Source: a virus
IMG/VR virus record: IMGVR_UViG_3300025669_002162
Location: 1 to 29,441 of that record
Length of the DNA stretch: 29,441 nt
Reading direction: 5' to 3' (one strand)
The translations under genes were made by a program, and so were the position numbers. The stretch's first letter is position 1. The number at the start of each line of letters is the position of its first letter. Positions 14,762-22,445 of the stretch are shown here, in pieces. The notes under the pieces are model-generated. The model worked only from the letters and a program-made list of their open reading frames with translations, was not told the DNA's origin and did not search any database.

Positions 14762-15198
14762 TATATTATAACAAGTTGAATTGGTTTGTATTGTTTATTT
14801 AATTGAACAAATGAAAACACTTTATCATTTTGAGGTTCAACATACCATGCTTTTCCAAATTTATCTATAAAGACATTAAAGGCATGAGAATTACTAAATA
14901 CAATTCCAAAAGACATCACTGGATATTTATCTTTAATATTTTGATTTAATTTAAAAGCAAAATTATCACAATCATAATCTTTAGTATATAATTTCCAATT
15001 TGTAAAATCTTTTTCTAATATTTTTTTAAATTGAGTTAATGTGCATGATTTATAATTTTCATCAAGAATATAATATTTTGCAGGATTTAAAATTTTATAA
15101 TCAATTTTTGGTAATGCTTTTTTAATTTGGGAAGATTTCAAATAAGTTAATTCAATTTTTTCTCTTTTAAAAAGCCAATTTATTATTTTATTTATCAT
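14761..15198 (-). CDS. Transglutaminase/papain-like cysteine peptidase-like protein
   Basis: A 145-residue protein with an apparent Cys-His-polar triad: Cys in TKDYDCDNFAFKLN, His in SNSHAFNVFID, and Glu/Asn in WYVEPQNDKVF. The same order is found in transglutaminase-like and MOA/agglutinin-type cysteine peptidase domains. In a tailed virus such a domain fits a cell-wall or pseudopeptide-degrading enzyme, or a virion-processing peptidase. It is first in a two-gene unit behind promoter P2, with no Shine-Dalgarno site, and is followed by the PLA2-like gene. The N-terminal Lys-rich segment shows no signal peptide. Confidence 0.6.
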   Translation of the reverse strand: MINKIINWLFKREKIELTYLKSSQIKKALPKIDYKILNPAKYYILDENYKSCTLTQFKKILEKDFTNWKLYTKDYDCDNFAFKLNQNIKDKYPVMSFGIVFSNSHAFNVFIDKFGKAWYVEPQNDKVFSFVQLNKQYKPIQLVII

Positions 15199-15205
15199 GT
15201 ATATA

Positions 15206-15227
15206 TTAATTAATCAAACTTTATAAA
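15206..15227 (-). promoter_or_regulatory. Promoter P2: TATA box plus TTTGATTAATTAA element
   Basis: Minus strand TTTATAAA, G, TTTGATTAATTAA, preceded by AAACCATAAA. The ATG at 15198 lies only 21 nt past the TATA box and has no ribosome site, as expected of a leaderless archaeal transcript. The TTTGATTAATTAA part is identical to P1. Confidence 0.65.
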
Positions 15228-15238
15228 TTTATGGTTTA

Positions 15239-16426
15239 TTAAAATATTGTTTTCCAATCGTTTCCTATATTAAATTTCATATGTATTATGTTTTTCCAAT
15301 TATCTCCAATATTAAATTGTGAACCAATAACATATTTCCAATCATCTCCAATATTAAACTGATACAATACTGCTTGTGTTCCTGAATATGACCCTGCTGA
15401 ACCATTTGAACCTGCATTTCCATCTATACCATCACTATCAGTAGCAGAAGCACTAGAAACTGATGTTCCTTTAGTTCCACCCAAACCTGCTGTTCCAGCT
15501 GTCATTGTTTTTGTTCCTGAATCTGTTAAAGTTCCATAAGTAAAATAAATATTTTTAGCATTACCACCACCTCCACCACCTGCACCTCCTCCACCACCTG
15601 CAAATGTATCAGTATAAGACCCATCCCAATAACCATTTCCTCCATTTCCTCCAGCACTACCAGCACCACCAGATGTATTTATTATTCCAGTAAAATTAAT
15701 TACTATAGAATATAAATAAAAATGAACTCCTCGTATTCCTACATTTCCTCCTCCACCACCGCCACCTGCAGCAGTTTTTCTTTGACCTGTTCCAGTTGCT
15801 GTTCCAGCAGTTCCTGATGTATTTTTTATTCCACCATTACCACCATATACAGCACCACCATCAATATATTTTGCAGCTGCTCCTCCACCACCATTTGAAT
15901 TATATCCGGTATCACCATTATCTGTTCTTCCGTCAGGTGCAACATATCCTCCTGTCCCTCCAGAAGCTGCAGAAGAACTTCCAGTTCCTCCACTTCCACC
16001 AGTAGCACCATTATCATCCCAAGCAAGAGTTCCACCTCCGCCACCTCCGCCACCATATCCATTACCTTGTGACGCCCCATTTCCTCCAGAATACCAAGAA
16101 CTTCCACCACCTTTTCCTCCACTACCACCAGCTCCTCCTTCACGAGTTGTAATAGATGTAGTTGCTGCATCCAATCTAACTGAACCAGCTATAGTAGCAG
16201 AATCATTACAATAAATTACAAGAGATGTTTTAGTAGTTACTGAGGAATGTAATGTTAGAATAGTCCCAGTTCCAAGATTCATTGAAGTAAAATTATAAGC
16301 TCTATCATATAAATATAAAGTGTTACCACTAACAGAATACTCTACATCCAAAGTCATATTTCCATAACTTTTAGTTGTAGTAGTAAAAACTAATTCTCCG
16401 TCAGTTCCATCGCCAAATGTTCCCAT
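15239..16426 (-). CDS. Poly-glycine tail adhesin with C-terminal FNIGDxWK repeats
   Basis: A 395-residue protein. The N-terminus (1-90) is beta-rich. Residues about 95-330 are extremely Gly-rich, with several runs of GGGGG, N and S, resembling the polyglycine-II lattices of tail-tip adhesins such as T-even gp38. The C-terminus has three near-identical units: QFNIGDDWK, QFNIGDNWK, KFNIGNDWK. Units of this I-N-I-G-D-x-W-K form occur at the end of many Gly-rich phage fibre proteins. It is most likely a receptor-binding or fibre-tip protein. The gene starts 2 nt after the preceding stop and lacks a ribosome site of its own. Such genes are usually fast-evolving host-range determinants. Confidence 0.75.
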   Translation of the reverse strand: MGTFGDGTDGELVFTTTTKSYGNMTLDVEYSVSGNTLYLYDRAYNFTSMNLGTGTILTLHSSVTTKTSLVIYCNDSATIAGSVRLDAATTSITTREGGAGGSGGKGGGSSWYSGGNGASQGNGYGGGGGGGGTLAWDDNGATGGSGGTGSSSAASGGTGGYVAPDGRTDNGDTGYNSNGGGGAAAKYIDGGAVYGGNGGIKNTSGTAGTATGTGQRKTAAGGGGGGGNVGIRGVHFYLYSIVINFTGIINTSGGAGSAGGNGGNGYWDGSYTDTFAGGGGGAGGGGGGNAKNIYFTYGTLTDSGTKTMTAGTAGLGGTKGTSVSSASATDSDGIDGNAGSNGSAGSYSGTQAVLYQFNIGDDWKYVIGSQFNIGDNWKNIIHMKFNIGNDWKTIF

Positions 16427-16428
16427 GT

Positions 16429-16728
16429 TTAAGGTGTATACTGAATGTAAATAGTGCCTTCAGTTGTATCACTAGCTGTTGGTGGTGTTGCTCCCGAACC
16501 ATAACAAACATTAACTACTTGAGGTATTGTTCTTAATCCATGGTCACCAACAAAAATATCTAATGCTGCTCCACTTACAATACTTCCTACAACAAGATTA
16601 TCACTAGTGCTTATACTATTTAATCTATCAATAACGGGATTTATTCCACTGACACCAGTAGCGCTACCTACTATAGTTCCAGCAGAGAATTGTGTTCCTG
16701 ATATGTATTGTGCATATAATTCTGCCAT
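16429..16728 (-). CDS. Small tail-fibre/structural protein
   Basis: A 99-residue protein, Gly/Ser/Thr/Val-rich and beta-prone (SGTQFSAGTIVGSATGVSG, DNLVVGSIVSGAALDIFVGD), with no membrane segment or catalytic motif. The end, TEGTIYIQYTP, resembles the closing strand seen in small tail-fibre trimerisation or decoration proteins. It heads the adhesin gene behind promoter P3, without a Shine-Dalgarno site, and likely acts with the poly-Gly adhesin at the fibre tip. Family not firmly recognised. Confidence 0.55.
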   Translation of the reverse strand: MAELYAQYISGTQFSAGTIVGSATGVSGINPVIDRLNSISTSDNLVVGSIVSGAALDIFVGDHGLRTIPQVVNVCYGSGATPPTASDTTEGTIYIQYTP

Positions 16729-16742
16729 TTTTCTTTATATTA

Positions 16743-16764
16743 TTAATTAACCAATCTTTATAAA
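16743..16764 (-). promoter_or_regulatory. Promoter P3: TATA box plus ATTGGTTAATTAA element
   Basis: Minus strand TTTATAAA, G, ATTGGTTAATTAA, preceded by AAACCAAAAAA. The ATG at 16728 is 25 nt past the TATA box and no ribosome site is seen. It drives the small fibre gene and the poly-Gly adhesin, separating them from the upstream fibre genes. Confidence 0.65.
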
Positions 16765-16787
16765 TTTTTTGGTTTTTAATTTAGTTA

Positions 16788-18251
16788 TTATGAATATTTA
16801 ATTTGTACACCTAATGCAATTCCTTCATCACTAGGAGATGAAGATTCATTATTTGTAAGTTTAGCAGTAACATATTTTCTTGCTGTAAAATTTGAACATA
16901 ATCCAGAAAAAGGAATGTATTCAACAATATCATTAGTAATATTATATGTTGATGCTGTATCAGTTGTATTATGTGCATTTCCAAGTTCTCCACTACCTGC
17001 TACATAAATACTTAAATCAAAATTCCAAGTATCATTAGATGAATTCATTAAAACAACAAAATTTGCTTCTTCAATTTGTGTAAAATCATAAGGTATATGA
17101 AAAGTAGACCATACAGCTCCATCATCATTTAACCATGCTCCTCCCATTGCATCATTATCATCTAGTGCATTACCATATCCATCAGCAGTGGTTGAAATAG
17201 CAAATGCAGGAGCAAAAAATTCTTGAGTTGCTCCTGGACCAGAAGGTCCTATTAGACCACTTGGCCCTATTTCACCTTGTAGTCCACTAGGTCCTGTTAA
17301 TCCGATAGGTCCAGATATACCTTGTGGTCCAGTTGGTCCACTAATTCCTTGAATGCCTTGTGGTCCCGAAGGACCTATTGCACCCGTTGAACCTGTATCA
17401 CCTGTTGGTCCAGCATCACCTGTAGAACCAGTATCACCTGTAATACCTTGAGCACCAGAAGGTCCAGAAGGTCCTATTGGTCCTGAAGGTCCAACTGTTC
17501 CTGGCTCTGTATTTGTAAAAGTAAAAACTGTTCCTGCATAATCAATATTAACTCCAGTACTACCCACAAAAGAACCAGTATAATTATTATCAACATAAGC
17601 TTTATTAGCAGCATCAGTTAAATCTGTTGGAGAACCTAATCCAAATATCCCATCATCATGAATTGAAATATCAGAAAATATTCCAGAAGTTCCTTGGATT
17701 AATATTCCACTAATGTTTCCTGTAACATCTCCTGTAACATCTCCAGTTACATTTCCTGTAATATTTCCTGTAACATCTCCAGTCAAATTTCCTGTAACAT
17801 CTCCTATTACTGAACCAGTTACATTCCCAACAAGGCTACCTGTAACATTTCCTGTAATATTTCCAGTTAAATTACCTGTAGTGTTTCCTGTAACATTTCC
17901 AATTAAACTTCCAACAAAACTTCCTGTGGTTTGTATTGATTCAGCACCCATATCTAAACCAGATACAGCTCCAGTATAAGGCACTCTATCTGTTGGTGAT
18001 GGAATACCAGTTAAACTTCCTGCATTACCAATAAAATAATCTGCGGTAATATTATAACCACTCATATCCAAACCACTAATAGCATCAGCATAAGGTACTA
18101 AACCAGAAAGATTTTGAGATTCTCCTCCACCTGTTCCACTTATTGTAACATTTCCACTAAAATGAACAGTGGGACTAGTAAAGTCAATATCTTCACTTCC
18201 TGTAAGAGCTAACACTTTATGATTAATTAATCTTTCAACAATATCTACCAT
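16788..18251 (-). CDS. Tail fibre with tetrapeptide GNVT repeats and collagen-like repeats
   Basis: A 487-residue fibre. Residues 1-110 hold a beta domain with two similar units ([32 protein letters not shown]). Residues about 117-183 are tetrapeptide repeats of G-N/D-V/L/I-T, which contain about ten N-x-T/S sequons. After a linker with NKAYVDNNY, residues about 251-340 are G-x-y triplets ([26 protein letters not shown]), a collagen-like triple helix. A C-terminal beta domain (about 341-487) is the likely receptor-binding or trimerising head. It is coupled to the upstream gene by TAATG. Typical of trimeric virion fibres. Confidence 0.85.
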   Translation of the reverse strand: MVDIVERLINHKVLALTGSEDIDFTSPTVHFSGNVTISGTGGGESQNLSGLVPYADAISGLDMSGYNITADYFIGNAGSLTGIPSPTDRVPYTGAVSGLDMGAESIQTTGSFVGSLIGNVTGNTTGNLTGNITGNVTGSLVGNVTGSVIGDVTGNLTGDVTGNITGNVTGDVTGDVTGNISGILIQGTSGIFSDISIHDDGIFGLGSPTDLTDAANKAYVDNNYTGSFVGSTGVNIDYAGTVFTFTNTEPGTVGPSGPIGPSGPSGAQGITGDTGSTGDAGPTGDTGSTGAIGPSGPQGIQGISGPTGPQGISGPIGLTGPSGLQGEIGPSGLIGPSGPGATQEFFAPAFAISTTADGYGNALDDNDAMGGAWLNDDGAVWSTFHIPYDFTQIEEANFVVLMNSSNDTWNFDLSIYVAGSGELGNAHNTTDTASTYNITNDIVEYIPFSGLCSNFTARKYVTAKLTNNESSSPSDEGIALGVQIKYS

Positions 18252-18604
18252 TATGGTTGTACAAAACTATTAGACATTTGAATTTGCAATTCTCTTGAAC
18301 CATCAAATACAATGCTTCCAATAACCTCCTTTTGATACATTCCTGTTCCACTTATTGAATTAAATAATCCAAATTCTGATAATGTCGTTCCTGAAACTTC
18401 TGCTGCAGCCCAATCACATACATATGTTATTTCTGCACCAACTGCACTATATTCACTAATTAAATTTCTATCTGTTTCAGCTGTTAAAACTGTAGCACCA
18501 CTTGTTAAAGTTACACTTCCAGTTCCAATAGCAATATGCGTTGGTCGTGTAGACTGTCCAGCCATATATTTTGCTGTTTCTGTTAATCCCGCATCTATTA
18601 TCAT
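18251..18604 (-). CDS. Baseplate/tail-fibre attachment-like protein
   Basis: A 117-residue protein beginning [20 protein letters not shown], followed by [22 protein letters not shown] and [20 protein letters not shown]. This layout (start with DAGL..., an AIGTG strand, a late SEFGLF motif) is typical of small proteins that sit between baseplate genes and tail fibres in siphovirus-like genomes. A strong AAGGAGGT lies 5 nt before the ATG. It lies between the hub gene and the collagen-like fibre and may join fibre to baseplate. Assignment by context and motif. Confidence 0.6.
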   Translation of the reverse strand: MIIDAGLTETAKYMAGQSTRPTHIAIGTGSVTLTSGATVLTAETDRNLISEYSAVGAEITYVCDWAAAEVSGTTLSEFGLFNSISGTGMYQKEVIGSIVFDGSRELQIQMSNSFVQP

Positions 18605-18625
18605 TTATAATACCTCCTTTTCATT

Positions 18626-20137
18626 TTAGATATTTCCTCCTGAAGTTAATAATATACTTCCTAATTCCCATGGTCCTAATACTGCAGAAGAACTATCCAT
18701 AATATCCGCACCTTCTGTTTGAAACCTAAATGGAAAATATGTACCTGACATTGCATAAACTTCATAATGATGTTTTATTGGTGTTGTATCACTGGCTGTT
18801 TCTAGTGTAGTTAAAGACCCTTGTAATCCCTCTGTTTCTAATTCTTTTTGTTTCAAAATAAGTGATTTTATAGTATCAGAAATATTATCAATTTTTTTAT
18901 TTAATGTTAATGTCAAAACATTTTCTGATAAATTATTATTTGGATTAAATAAATATTTAGCATTTAAAATTGAATATGTTTGAGACACTATATTCTCAAA
19001 AGGAATATTTAAAACAATAGTTTGTCCTGGCGTAACATCTACAATACCTTTAACTGATACAGTTCCTTGTATTTTGGGGTCTTTATTATTCTCCAAAAAC
19101 GAGGTTGCCATATTATCAATTTCTGCAAATGTTAAAATATTTTTATCAATAATAACTTTTTCTTTTGTACCATAAGTTGCAATACTTGTATTGTCTTGAT
19201 TAGTTGTAACAATCGGTTTACTTCTATCATAATCAATTGAAATTATATCACCAGATGCCGGAATATTGTCTCCCGCTGATGTTCCACTAACAAAAATAAT
19301 ACCTTTCCTATCAAAATCAACAAGATATTTTAAATCTGTAGTATATTCTGGGTCATCCATATTAAAAATACCACCTTTAGATTGTAAGTCATCATTAACA
19401 AAAACATTTGTATTATGAGGATTATCATCTAAAGTAAATTCACTACCAATTCCATCTGCTGTAAATTTATTATTAGCACCAGTAAAAGTCCTTCCACCAT
19501 AAGCCCAAATTTTATTATATATTTGGTCATCATTAATTTCAAATCTTGAAGCTGTAATAATATTATCAATATTTAATCCTGATGGAGTATCATCTTTTTT
19601 TTCAAAATGCAAATCTTTATCTTCATCAACATAAAAGAAAAATCCTGATAATTCTGCTAATTTAATTAAAGAATCAAAAACATTTGTATGGTTAAATGTA
19701 ACTCGTTCTAAGGTTGTTTCTGTAGTATTAACATTATTACGAGTTATAGAAGAGCGAATATGTACAATTATATCATTAATAATAATACTTACTTCTTGAT
19801 TTTTATATACTATTGGGTCAATATTTAAGTCTTGTAATATTGCACCATAATCTCTTCCACTTATTTCTATAATTTCTTTATTTGGGTCACCTTTATAACT
19901 AATATTTTCAATTATGCCTGCAAATAATTTTGTGGTAGGTGGATTAGTATCTTTATCTGCATAAATAATAACTTCATCATTTAAACTAAAACTAGAGCTA
20001 TATCTTCCTGTATGATTATTAACTGAAATTATAAAACTACTAGTAGAATTAAAGTCACTAATAGATTTTTTTAATGTAGTAGTATTAATTGAATCTTGCG
20101 TACTACCATTAATTGTTACTTTACTATATATTACCAT
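18626..20137 (-). CDS. Baseplate hub / tail protein (gp27/gpD-like)
   Basis: A 503-residue protein directly after the tape measure gene, the usual position of the hub. The N-terminal half shows the tail-hub beta pattern (DEVIIYADKD, TKLFAGIIENISYKG, IIEISGRDYGAILQDL), a helix, then DKDLHFEKKDDTPSG. The second half repeats beta-rich strands (TVSVKGIVDVTPGQTIVLNI, SENVLTLTLNKKIDN). The SGRDYG motif and the VDVTPGQTI strand match the gp27 / late control D-like folds. Hub trimers close the tail tube tip. There is no peptidase motif, so host entry enzymes must be encoded elsewhere. Confidence 0.78.
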   Translation of the reverse strand: MVIYSKVTINGSTQDSINTTTLKKSISDFNSTSSFIISVNNHTGRYSSSFSLNDEVIIYADKDTNPPTTKLFAGIIENISYKGDPNKEIIEISGRDYGAILQDLNIDPIVYKNQEVSIIINDIIVHIRSSITRNNVNTTETTLERVTFNHTNVFDSLIKLAELSGFFFYVDEDKDLHFEKKDDTPSGLNIDNIITASRFEINDDQIYNKIWAYGGRTFTGANNKFTADGIGSEFTLDDNPHNTNVFVNDDLQSKGGIFNMDDPEYTTDLKYLVDFDRKGIIFVSGTSAGDNIPASGDIISIDYDRSKPIVTTNQDNTSIATYGTKEKVIIDKNILTFAEIDNMATSFLENNKDPKIQGTVSVKGIVDVTPGQTIVLNIPFENIVSQTYSILNAKYLFNPNNNLSENVLTLTLNKKIDNISDTIKSLILKQKELETEGLQGSLTTLETASDTTPIKHHYEVYAMSGTYFPFRFQTEGADIMDSSSAVLGPWELGSILLTSGGNI

Positions 20138-21840
20138 TACGAATATTTAATTTTTGTATTTAATTCTTTTTGGAAAGCTTCCATCATTTCATCTGGGTCT
20201 GTTCCATATATATTTCCATTTAATATAATTGTTGTTCCACCCATTCCATTTGGATTTTTTGTTCCAATAATAGTATCTTGTGCACTAGGTTTTATTATTT
20301 TTCCTCCCGGTCTTACAATAAAATCGTTTAATGCAATTACATTTGAATTATTTTCTTTACTATTTAACATAATGGTACCTTTTTTGTATTTGCCAGATGA
20401 TGTCCCTATAGGATTGTTATTCATTTCATCAAATTCATCTTGAGCCATTCTTTTTCTTTCTTCTTTATTAGCTGTCAATTTTTTAAAAAGTTTTATTGCG
20501 CCAACTACAGCGAGTACAGCACCAGCAATTGCTAAAATTGTAAGTGTTATTGGTCCCATTGCTACAGATAACAATCCAAATCCTGCTGAAAGAGCCGGCA
20601 ATAATGCTACTAATATTAAAAGAGGACCAACCACAATTGCTAATGCACTTCCAATAGCTAATGCACCTACAGCAAATTTAGTTAAGGTAGGATGTTTTTC
20701 TAACCAGCCAATTACTTTTCTTAATACACCAATTAATTTTATAAACATTGGTATTAAAGTTCTTCCCATATCTTCTCTTAAACCATCAAAACCATTTTTT
20801 AACATTATAACTTGAGATTCAGTGGTTCCATATCTTTCAGCAGCTTCTTTAATTAAAGCTGTATTTTCTTCCCATGCTTTTTTAGACATATTAACAGCAT
20901 TGGTTACACCATCTTCTGAACCAGATAATCTTAACATAGTATCTGTTATTCTAATTGATTTTAAATCTAAATCTTCTAATACACCAAAAGTATTTCCTCC
21001 AGAATCAGTTATTCCTTTCAGTCCTATAATTACTTTTGACATTGCTTCAACCGGTTTTGTTTTCCAAGCCTCTGCAAATGCCTCAGTTGTCATTCCTGCA
21101 ACCTTTGCATAACTATCTAATTCCTCACTACCTTCTGCAACAGATTTAGCAACAACAATCATTGCTCTAGACATTGCACTACCACCCATTTCTGACCTAA
21201 TACCTAAAGCACTTAAAGCTGCACTCATACCAAATACTTCTTGTGTAGTTAATCCGACTGTTTTTCCTGCACCCATAATTCTCATAGACATATTAACAAT
21301 TTCTTGTTCTGAAGTTGCAAAATTATTTCCTAAATCTACAATTGCTGAACCCATTCTATCCACATTTTCTATTGGCTCTCCCATTACATTTGCTATTCTT
21401 GCAAAAGATGTTGCTGCTTCTTCAGCAGTAAGATTTGTGGTTACACTTATAGCCGCTATTGTTTTTGTAAATTTAGTAATATTATCTACTCCATTTACTC
21501 CTAACTGTCCTGCTATTTCACCAATTTTGCTTAATTCAATAAAACTCATAGGTATTTCAGTACTTAAATCCTTAAAATTTTGTCTTAATTTAGCAAACTC
21601 TTTTTCACTTAATTCAACAGTTTTTCTAACACCGGTAAATGCTGATTCAAACCTTGCAGCTGTATCAATTAAATTTTTACTTACAGCTAATCCTGCAATA
21701 CCAAGTCCTGTTATTACAGCACCTGTTACTGCCATTGATTTATTTACTCCTGCAAATATTTTAGAAAACTTATCAACCGCTTGAATAACTATTGTTATTC
21801 CTGCTCCTCCTGCCATTCCTGCTAAAAATCCTGCCGCCAT
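20137..21840 (-). CDS. Tail tape measure protein
   Basis: A 567-residue protein with PhageMin_Tail features: a Gly/Ala-rich start (MAAGFLAGMAGGAGITIVIQ), a long helical middle (FAKLRQNFKDLSTEIPMSFI, TNLTAEEAATSFARIANVMG), and a hydrophobic stretch at about 395-455 with several potential membrane-inserting helices (FAVGALAIGSALAIVVGPLL). By the rough 1.5 Å per residue rule it would set a tail of about 85 nm, a short-to-medium siphovirus tail. The ATG overlaps the stop of the frameshifted chaperone extension (TAATG), with GAGGT upstream. Placement after the chaperone pair confirms the role. Confidence 0.92.
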   Translation of the reverse strand: MAAGFLAGMAGGAGITIVIQAVDKFSKIFAGVNKSMAVTGAVITGLGIAGLAVSKNLIDTAARFESAFTGVRKTVELSEKEFAKLRQNFKDLSTEIPMSFIELSKIGEIAGQLGVNGVDNITKFTKTIAAISVTTNLTAEEAATSFARIANVMGEPIENVDRMGSAIVDLGNNFATSEQEIVNMSMRIMGAGKTVGLTTQEVFGMSAALSALGIRSEMGGSAMSRAMIVVAKSVAEGSEELDSYAKVAGMTTEAFAEAWKTKPVEAMSKVIIGLKGITDSGGNTFGVLEDLDLKSIRITDTMLRLSGSEDGVTNAVNMSKKAWEENTALIKEAAERYGTTESQVIMLKNGFDGLREDMGRTLIPMFIKLIGVLRKVIGWLEKHPTLTKFAVGALAIGSALAIVVGPLLILVALLPALSAGFGLLSVAMGPITLTILAIAGAVLAVVGAIKLFKKLTANKEERKRMAQDEFDEMNNNPIGTSSGKYKKGTIMLNSKENNSNVIALNDFIVRPGGKIIKPSAQDTIIGTKNPNGMGGTTIILNGNIYGTDPDEMMEAFQKELNTKIKYS

Positions 21841-22372
21841 TATCTTTTACCTCGTTTACTTCTCCTATTCGCTTTTTTTATTCCCTTCTCTTTTTCTTTT
21901 TCAATACTATTATTTTCGTCTATAAGCATATTTATTTCTGGATAAGTAAGTTTTGGTATATCAAAATAGTTATATCCTCTCTCGTGAAGAAACCAACTTA
22001 ATCTTTGTTCATTTCTGTATTCTTTTTTTTTTGCTCAATAGAATCTAACAACGCCTTAGTTGTTGAATCTTGAATTTCTGATTGAGAGACATCTGTAGTA
22101 ACAGATAGAATAGCCATTTTAAATGCTCCATACATTGCAGGTTTGATATTTACAAATTCTTCTTCTGTGAATGATGGTTCAATAATATGCGTTCTTAATA
22201 TGTCATCTTCAGAATCTGGGTCATTTATAAGCTTATTAAAATTACCTTTTGTTAAAGGAATAATTTTTGCATATGGTTTATCTGGCAGACTTTCAAGTAT
22301 GACTTCGACTGGCAACAAATTGCCTTCTTCATCTCTTGCTATTAAACATTTTTCTTTTGATATACTTTCCAT
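21840..22372 (-). CDS. Tail assembly chaperone, -1 frameshift extended form (GT-like)
   Basis: The upstream frame contains A AAA AAG at 22022-22028 (within a run of ten A). A -1 slip there leaves the first frame after residue 117 and continues for 60 residues (EYRNEQRLSWFLHERGYNYF, then a helix and a Lys/Arg-rich tail) to TAA at 21840-21842, which overlaps the tape measure ATG. The -1 segment has no start codon near its beginning, so it needs the slip. Overlapping chaperones joined by -1 frameshifting before the tape measure gene are the rule in siphoviruses (lambda G/GT). The predicted fusion is 177 residues. Not experimentally shown. Transcript slippage on the A10 run is an alternative route. 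Confidence 0.72.
21998..22372 (-). CDS. Tail assembly chaperone, unshifted form (G-like)
   Basis: A 124-residue acidic protein (MESISKEKCLIARDEEGNLL, then VEVILESLPDKPYAKIIPL, and DPDSEDDILRTHIIEPSFTE). It lies between tail tube and tape measure genes, where the chaperone always sits. A strong AAGGAGGT precedes the ATG. Chaperones keep the tape measure soluble during tail assembly. The shared N-terminus is also used by the frameshifted product. Confidence 0.72.
   Translation of the reverse strand: MESISKEKCLIARDEEGNLLPVEVILESLPDKPYAKIIPLTKGNFNKLINDPDSEDDILRTHIIEPSFTEEEFVNIKPAMYGAFKMAILSVTTDVSQSEIQDSTTKALLDSIEQKKKNTEMNKD
22022..22028 (-). promoter_or_regulatory. A AAA AAG slippery heptamer for -1 frameshift
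   Basis: The codons CAA AAA AAA AAG in the chaperone frame contain the dnaX-type heptamer A AAA AAG, which can slip -1 in tandem. The -1 frame is open from here to the tape measure start. No obvious strong pseudoknot is seen downstream by eye. Confidence 0.65.
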
Positions 22373-22404
22373 TTGTGTAACCTCCTTTCAGGTTATTGTG
22401 CCTT

Positions 22405-22445
22405 CCCATTCTTCTCAAAAATAAAGAAGAAAAATAAAAAAATTT
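22405..22445 (-). terminator. U-rich terminator after the tail tube gene
   Basis: On the minus strand the tail tube stop is followed by AATTTTTTTATTTTT and TTTATTTTTG, with a weak TTCTTC/GAAGAA stem next to it. T-rich tracts of this kind terminate archaeal transcripts. Partial readthrough would give the usual tube-high, chaperone-low expression. Confidence 0.45.

Noticed and set aside
15826-16170. A minus-strand 114-residue frame rich in Val/Glu/Met inside the poly-Gly adhesin
   Set aside because: Out-of-frame reading of glycine codons (GGT/GGA shifted), giving artificial GTG/GAG repeats.
17230-17510. Possible tandem DNA repeat or CRISPR-like array
   Set aside because: The regularity is the collagen-like G-x-y codon pattern, continuous in frame with the fibre gene, without spacers.
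17713-17979. A plus-strand frame with repeating FPVTSPVT pattern
   Set aside because: Antisense shadow of the GNVT repeats in the tail fibre; no start signals.
18215-18235. A TTAATTAATC sequence like the promoter element
   Set aside because: Lies inside the fibre coding region encoding INHK, with no TATA box at the right distance.
20822-21784. Long plus-strand frames opposite the tape measure gene
   Set aside because: Shadow frames without ribosome sites; the minus strand encodes a well-recognised tape measure protein.
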